Assembly: GCA_002633005.1 (NCBI GenBank)
Contig: NMRA01000634.1
Coordinates: 1,925-27,327, forward strand
Reading direction: 5' to 3'
Origin: Phoronis australis
Lineage: Eukaryota; Phoronida; Phoronidae
DNA: 25,403 bases
The notes under the pieces are model-generated. The model was not told where the DNA came from. It did not search any database and worked only from the letters and a program-made list of their open reading frames with translations. Numbering within the stretch: position 1 is the first letter of the stretch; every line of letters begins with the position of its first letter. The translations under genes and the position numbers were made by a program. Shown here piece by piece: positions 23,701 through 25,403 of this stretch.

Positions 23701-23941
23701 AGAGATGTCATTGAAATAGGAACAGTTTGTAAATTACAACCCTCAGCTGTTGACCTGATTGTGTATTCGGAGTGTTTACCAGTTCTTACAATTTATACCG
23801 CAAACTTCTTCTTACATCTTAGAACAAACGTGGTTTCCATTTCAGAAGTGAACACTTGTGCCGTGTTGGACCCGTCTGCTGGTTTCGCATGGAAAGGTGT
23901 GTCGTGTAACAAATCCAATGTTGGATTTGTATGCAAAAAAG
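11699..23941 (+). CDS. Multi-exon PAN-PAN-CTLD[SUEL] lectin gene, 3' incomplete
   Basis: Eight exons join in one frame for 404 codons plus one base: 11699-11747, 12628-12864, 15076-15330, 15776-15953, 20753-20856, 22018-22151, 23447-23606 and 23846-23941. The predicted order is signal peptide (about 1-16), PAN (17-95), PAN (96-180), CTLD first part (181-274), SUEL lectin (276-372) and CTLD last part (373-404). Every junction has GT/AG, and all phases agree. The product enters the secretory pathway and should display carbohydrate-binding modules outside the cell. No stop, transmembrane segment or poly(A) signal is seen, so the gene continues right of the window. CTLD and SUEL domains occur together in polycystin-1-like proteins, which makes that family a candidate, but none of its later domains is visible here. 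The gene model was built by eye from domain patterns and splice signals, without transcript evidence. Confidence 0.75.
12628..12864 (+). CDS. Exon 2: first PAN/apple-like domain
   Basis: The acceptor is TTATCTTAACAG before 12628 and the donor is GGG|GTAATA after 12864. The exon is 237 bp and symmetric (phase 1-1), coding residues 17-95. The core has four cysteines in the PAN spacing: QCERLCEQWSLCKSF then NCTLYK, with a terminal VDFHDR in place of the usual YYEK-like end. The outer cysteine pair found in six-cysteine PAN domains is missing. PAN domains are disulfide-bonded hairpin-loop folds that bind proteins or carbohydrates in secreted and surface proteins. The domain is more diverged than the second PAN. 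Confidence 0.72.
12865..15075 (+). other. Intron between the PAN exons
   Basis: This 2.2-kb intron holds a fragment of the TGAAACAGTCC element family at about 13574-13683. I see no further PAN-like exon. Open frames at 14062-14343 (minus) and 14732-14959 (minus) have no recognisable domain and no convincing splice context. Confidence 0.6.
13574..13683 (-). mobile_element. Fragment of the TGAAACAGTCC MITE family
   Basis: The sequence starting ATGAAATAGTCTCAAATAGC aligns with the reverse complement of the right end of the element at 22373-22782, including a TCTATTGCGTATTTGTGA-like block. About 76 bases in, it has the same TCAATATTATTGAAAATA block. The spacing between these landmarks is shorter than in the other copy, so this one carries an internal deletion. 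The opposite end was not found. Confidence 0.5.
15076..15330 (+). CDS. Exon 3: second PAN domain
   Basis: The acceptor is TTCTTGATTTTAG before 15076 and the donor is GTAAGC at 15331. The exon is 255 bp, phase 1-1, residues 96-180. It shows the full six-cysteine PAN pattern: C99 in SCYFEKIVDSSLGF, C124 and C128 in VCQQHC, C136 in FDCKSVNYY, C148 in STCELN, and C177 in YYDKICPD. Spacing and the conserved SVNY and YYxKxC words match the PAN_1 family seen in ZP-PAN and other extracellular matrix proteins. The preceding 104 bp of open frame (from 14970) runs through the intron and is not part of the exon. Confidence 0.82.
15776..15953 (+). CDS. Exon 4: CTLD first segment
   Basis: The exon enters in phase 1 after GGTAG and leaves in phase 2 at GTAAGT, residues 181-240. 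It has the start of a long-form C-type lectin domain: C182 and C193 (CQSGWFTWRGQCYKF), the W209...A...C216 helix region (WLNAIDKC), then LTSINSPQEMDFI. Exon 3 joins to it as CPDNPCQSGW. The acceptor has a weak pyrimidine tract, but the frame and the cysteine positions fix it. The domain is incomplete without the next coding segments, since the partner of C216 lies in exon 8. Confidence 0.85.
16244..16585 (+). mobile_element. Transposon-like segment with a 72-bp GC-rich tandem
   Basis: It starts with CAGTGGCGTAGGAAGC, a terminus typical of non-autonomous DNA transposons in many animal genomes. Its right part has two imperfect 72-bp copies from 16435 and 16507, each CATG-GCGGCG-AGCACTG followed by AAAAAGTG and runs of G and C. 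Composition is sharply more GC-rich than the surrounding intron. No matching inverted end was found, so the right boundary is approximate and the superfamily is uncertain. Confidence 0.5.
17121..17170 (+). repeat. TACTAG/TAC microsatellite
   Basis: Repeated GTACTA and AGTACT words, for example GTACTAGTACTAGTACTCAG, form a self-complementary simple repeat of about 50 bp. Confidence 0.8.
17911..18080 (+). repeat. AAAATGTAACAA modular repeat, copy A
   Basis: The word AAATGTAACAA occurs several times, alternating with its reverse complement TTGTTACATTT, often flanked by CGT/ACG. The whole unit starts GTGAAATGTAACAATTCG and ends CATTGTTACATTTTTCG, so the ends are inverted. The block with ACGTCGAATGCACATTCGAG near 18037-18056 is not palindromic and fixes the orientation relative to copy B. 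Confidence 0.75.
18450..18570 (+). repeat. Pyrimidine-rich trinucleotide tract
   Basis: Imperfect ATT/ACT trinucleotides (TACTGCTATTACTAC, ATTATTATT) extend for about 120 bp on the + strand. They give apparent open frames rich in Tyr, Leu and Cys that are not genes. Confidence 0.7.
20489..20631 (-). repeat. AAAATGTAACAA modular repeat, copy B (inverted)
   Basis: Its reverse complement aligns with copy A (17911-18080) in the same word order, including GTCGAATGCAAATGCGAG opposite ACGTCGAATGCACATTCGAG. It is shorter by a missing inner block. The two copies are thus inverted relative to each other, about 2.4 kb apart in one intron, with copy B ending about 120 bp before exon 5. Confidence 0.72.
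20753..20856 (+). CDS. Exon 5: CTLD middle segment
   Basis: The acceptor is TTGTTACAG before 20753 and the donor GTGAGT follows 20856. The exon is 104 bp, entering in phase 2 and leaving in phase 1, residues 240-275. It carries FFIGL (248-252), equivalent to the CTLD WIGL motif, then EWIDGSATFYTNFDH (260-274), the strand leading into the ligand-binding long loop. The 4.8-kb intron before it is the longest in the gene and is full of repeats. No CTLD cysteine is coded here, as expected for this part of the fold. Confidence 0.83.
20857..22017 (+). other. Intron between CTLD middle exon and first SUEL exon
   Basis: No extra exon is seen in this 1.16-kb intron, so SUEL follows the CTLD middle segment directly. 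The 3' part (about 21640-21930) contains repeat-like sequence with TGACCTTGAAAATGATGGCC at about 21808, which gives a spurious 96-codon frame. Confidence 0.55.
21640..21930 (+). repeat. Dispersed repeat with TGACCTTGA core
   Basis: The sequence contains GAGGTCAACGTTATCAAATT and GTGACCTTGAAAATGATGG, words typical of a widespread invertebrate repeat type rich in TGACCTTGA/TCAAGGTCA. The same core returns at the right end of the window (25150). Boundaries are approximate. Confidence 0.4.
22018..22151 (+). CDS. Exon 6: SUEL lectin domain, N-terminal half
   Basis: The acceptor is TCTGTTTTTTCAG before 22018 and the donor GTAAGT starts at 22152. The exon is 134 bp, entering in phase 1 and leaving in phase 0, residues 275-319. 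It contains VVCYPNQLLLKCPIGKV, then ANYGR (304-308) and C316. ANYGR is the hallmark sugar-binding motif of SUEL (D-galactose/L-rhamnose-binding) lectins, a family that includes sea urchin egg lectin, fish rhamnose-binding lectins and the latrophilin N-terminus. The entry phase matches the end of exon 5 exactly. Confidence 0.85.
22373..22782 (+). mobile_element. MITE-like element in the SUEL intron
   Basis: ATGAAACAGTCC at 22373-22384 is mirrored exactly by GGACTGTTTCAT at 22771-22782. The inverted similarity continues imperfectly for about 60 bases on each side (GACTC, then TGCGTATTTGTGAC versus TGCGGATTTGGTGAC read inward). The 410-bp unit has a central palindrome TCAATAATATTGA and no coding capacity. 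A related fragment lies at 13574-13683. It sits between the two SUEL exons without touching splice sites. Confidence 0.65.
23306..23326 (+). repeat. (TA)n microsatellite
   Basis: About ten TA units in the intron between the two SUEL exons, about 120 bp before the exon 7 acceptor. Confidence 0.9.
23447..23606 (+). CDS. Exon 7: SUEL lectin domain, C-terminal half
   Basis: The acceptor is TTTTCCGGTAG before 23447 and the donor GTATAC follows 23606. The exon is 160 bp, entering in phase 0 and leaving in phase 1, residues 320-373. It carries C325, C338, C344, FGDPC (353-357), KYIEVDYDC (362-370): the second sugar-binding motif DPC and the conserved last strand of SUEL domains. With exon 6 the domain has eight cysteines and about 90 residues, so it is complete. 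The 240-bp intron that follows leads straight into the last CTLD segment. Confidence 0.87.
23846..23941 (+). CDS. Exon 8: CTLD last segment
   Basis: The acceptor is GTTTCCATTTCAG before 23846 and the donor GTGAGG follows 23941. The exon is 96 bp, phase 1-1, residues 373-404. It supplies the three C-terminal CTLD cysteines: EVNTCAVLD (C377), WKGVSC (C393) and VGFVCKK (C402). EVN occupies the place of the EPN sugar-specificity motif, and WKG that of WND, so the canonical calcium site 2 is altered. It has no N-terminal CTLD half of its own nearby: the only fitting partners are exons 4 and 5, on the other side of the SUEL exons. The phase-1 end shows that coding continues beyond. Confidence 0.85.
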
Positions 23942-24959
23942 GTGAGGAAGTCTGTTTGATCATAAACAATGAATTCTTCCAATGAATTTTTTGTAAAACA
24001 CGTATTCCTCTTTGAGAGAATTCTGTACAAATGATCAGCCAAAATAAAAGTGCCCATGAAACGCTTCATCGAAGAAACGAAATTTTGATTTAGAATACTT
24101 ATTGCTATGAAATTGGTCTGAGCTTGTTTCTTACTGAGATGGGGAAGGATTTCTTAGCTTGCAACGACTTGATATTTTGTTGTTCGTTGAGACTATTCTC
24201 GGCGCATGAATTGACACGTCAACATTAGAAGATACAGTATCTCGCAGAGCTTGTTCTCAGGCAATAACGCATTGTCAATTTTTGATGCCCTGCACTGACC
24301 CCCACTTATAACTAACATTACGGCGTTTTCCCGTTGCTCCCAACTTGTTCGATTCTATAGCCCAACAACAAGATGGGAAGTTTACCCCTGTATCCAATAT
24401 CTTACACGATTAGTTAACTCCATTCCGGCATTTATGGTTTGAGGGCCAGCTCTCTTTTGTTCGATAATTGCTCTTATCTCCACTAAGATCGTATCTACAA
24501 TGACTGGGCTGTGCTGTTAAAAAAGGTTAAGTTACAACATATTTGAACATAAACCAATAGCATTTCTTCGTAAAATGGTGGTCATGTTTAGTTTTTGAAT
24601 TGACAAAATCGCCCAACTGCAACCGAAGTTACGACAATCTATTCTTTCCGAGTACACCAATTCACTCCGAGTTTGACTGTGTTCACATGTGGTCTGTAAT
24701 AAGCCTCGTAGATAATTATCCTGCTTGTTGTCATAACAGACAAAAGAGTGTGCTAGGCAGTTAACAAAGAAGCTAGATTTTATCACATGCTCAGAACCCC
24801 CTACGTCCGGTAAAGTCACTGAACGGTAAAACGCTCTCATGAGGAACAGTTCGAGACCAGTTTGATAACTGTAAGTGGTCTCAATCTTAAATTTGTGTTT
24901 TCTGAAGGAGGGTGTCTTTATTTAGCGCTTTAAACGGGCAAGGTTGTGAGATATGTGTG
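23942..24959 (+). other. Start of the next intron; no exon seen
   Basis: After the exon 8 donor I tested the visible AG acceptors (for example near 24158, 24260, 24738 and 25136). None opens a phase-1 frame with a recognisable domain and donor. The 102-codon minus-strand frame at 24532-24840 shows no family features. Confidence 0.45.
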
Positions 24960-25403
24960 AACCTGACATTCGAACTCCTGACATCAAAATCAATCTACGA
25001 ATCCACAGAAGTCTATGTGTCCTTGACCTCTGTCCTCAAAATCAGTTGATGTCATCTACATGTCGAAATTAACGTACACCTGGCTTAAAGACCGCTACTC
25101 TGGGCGTTTTCTAATCAACAATCCAATGTGTCCAGGGTGAAAATCTCTGTGACCTTGAAAAAGTTGGTTTGCTGACATCAGCACCTTCAGGGGAAGGGAT
25201 TTAAAGGCCCCGTTCAACTTCCATACCCGGCCAAGTTTGAGGACCATATCCTCAGAGTTGAGTTAATGTTCGGAGAATATTTTCGTTGTGAATGTCAAAG
25301 TGCAGTTGCACAATCTTTACTTACCGATCTTAAAATCAATAGGGCCCATCCCCCTATGGGTGTCTGAATCAATCTTTAAACAAATTTGATGAACAGGATC
25401 TCA
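24960..25403 (+). repeat. Repeat rich in TGACCTTGA and CTCAAAATCA words, running off the window
   Basis: Related words recur: GACATCAAAATCAATCTACG (about 24980), CCTTGACCTCTGTCCTCAAA (about 25021), TGTGACCTTGAAAAAG (about 25149) and CTTAAAATCAATAGGGCCCA (about 25329). This modular pattern is common in repeats of marine invertebrate genomes. It lies in the intron or flank after exon 8, and its right end is beyond the window. Confidence 0.5.

Noticed and set aside
15776-23941. Two separate C-type lectin domains, one before and one after the SUEL domain
   Set aside because: The first lacks the C3, C4 and C2 cysteines and the second lacks everything before them. The halves are complementary, the phases agree and no missing exons were found in the intervening introns, so one split CTLD is simpler.
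24532-24840. 102-codon minus-strand frame
   Set aside because: No domain, signal or splice support; lies downstream of exon 8 in probable intron.

Overview
The window is AT-rich, intron-rich animal DNA. Exons are short, bounded by GT/AG signals and spread over kilobases, with secreted-protein modules (PAN, C-type lectin, SUEL lectin) and many decayed transposons between them. An invertebrate metazoan, probably marine, fits best; the sequence alone does not fix the phylum. I see no prokaryotic gene organisation.

Positions 1-490 are the 3' end of a non-LTR retrotransposon on the + strand: the last 88 codons of its ORF, a 3' UTR hairpin and an AATAAA signal. Positions 491-11698 appear gene-free. 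They hold a small terminal-inverted-repeat element (1519-1823), a badly decayed LINE reverse transcriptase on the - strand (about 3045-4650), hairpin repeats, and a 667-bp foldback element with two long inverted arms (9826-10492).

One multi-exon + strand gene runs from a signal-peptide exon at 11699 to at least 23941 and leaves the window at its 3' side. I reconstructed eight exons: 11699-11747, 12628-12864, 15076-15330, 15776-15953, 20753-20856, 22018-22151, 23447-23606 and 23846-23941. They join in one frame for 404 codons: signal peptide, PAN domain, PAN domain, first part of a C-type lectin domain (CTLD), a complete SUEL (galactose/rhamnose-binding) lectin domain, then the last part of the same CTLD. 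The introns contain two inverted copies of a repeat built from AAAATGTAACAA units, a MITE-like element and relative, a GC-rich transposon-like tandem and several microsatellites.

The main discovery is the nesting. The CTLD's C3, C4 and C2 cysteines lie downstream of the SUEL exons. All three relevant splice junctions are phase 1, so the SUEL cassette sits inside the CTLD long loop as a symmetric 1-1 module. Skipping both SUEL exons would keep the frame and restore an ordinary CTLD, so alternative splicing could give one-lectin and two-lectin forms. CTLD and SUEL domains are known together in polycystin-1-like proteins (with REJ, GPS and PLAT domains further on), but whether this gene belongs there depends on exons beyond the window.
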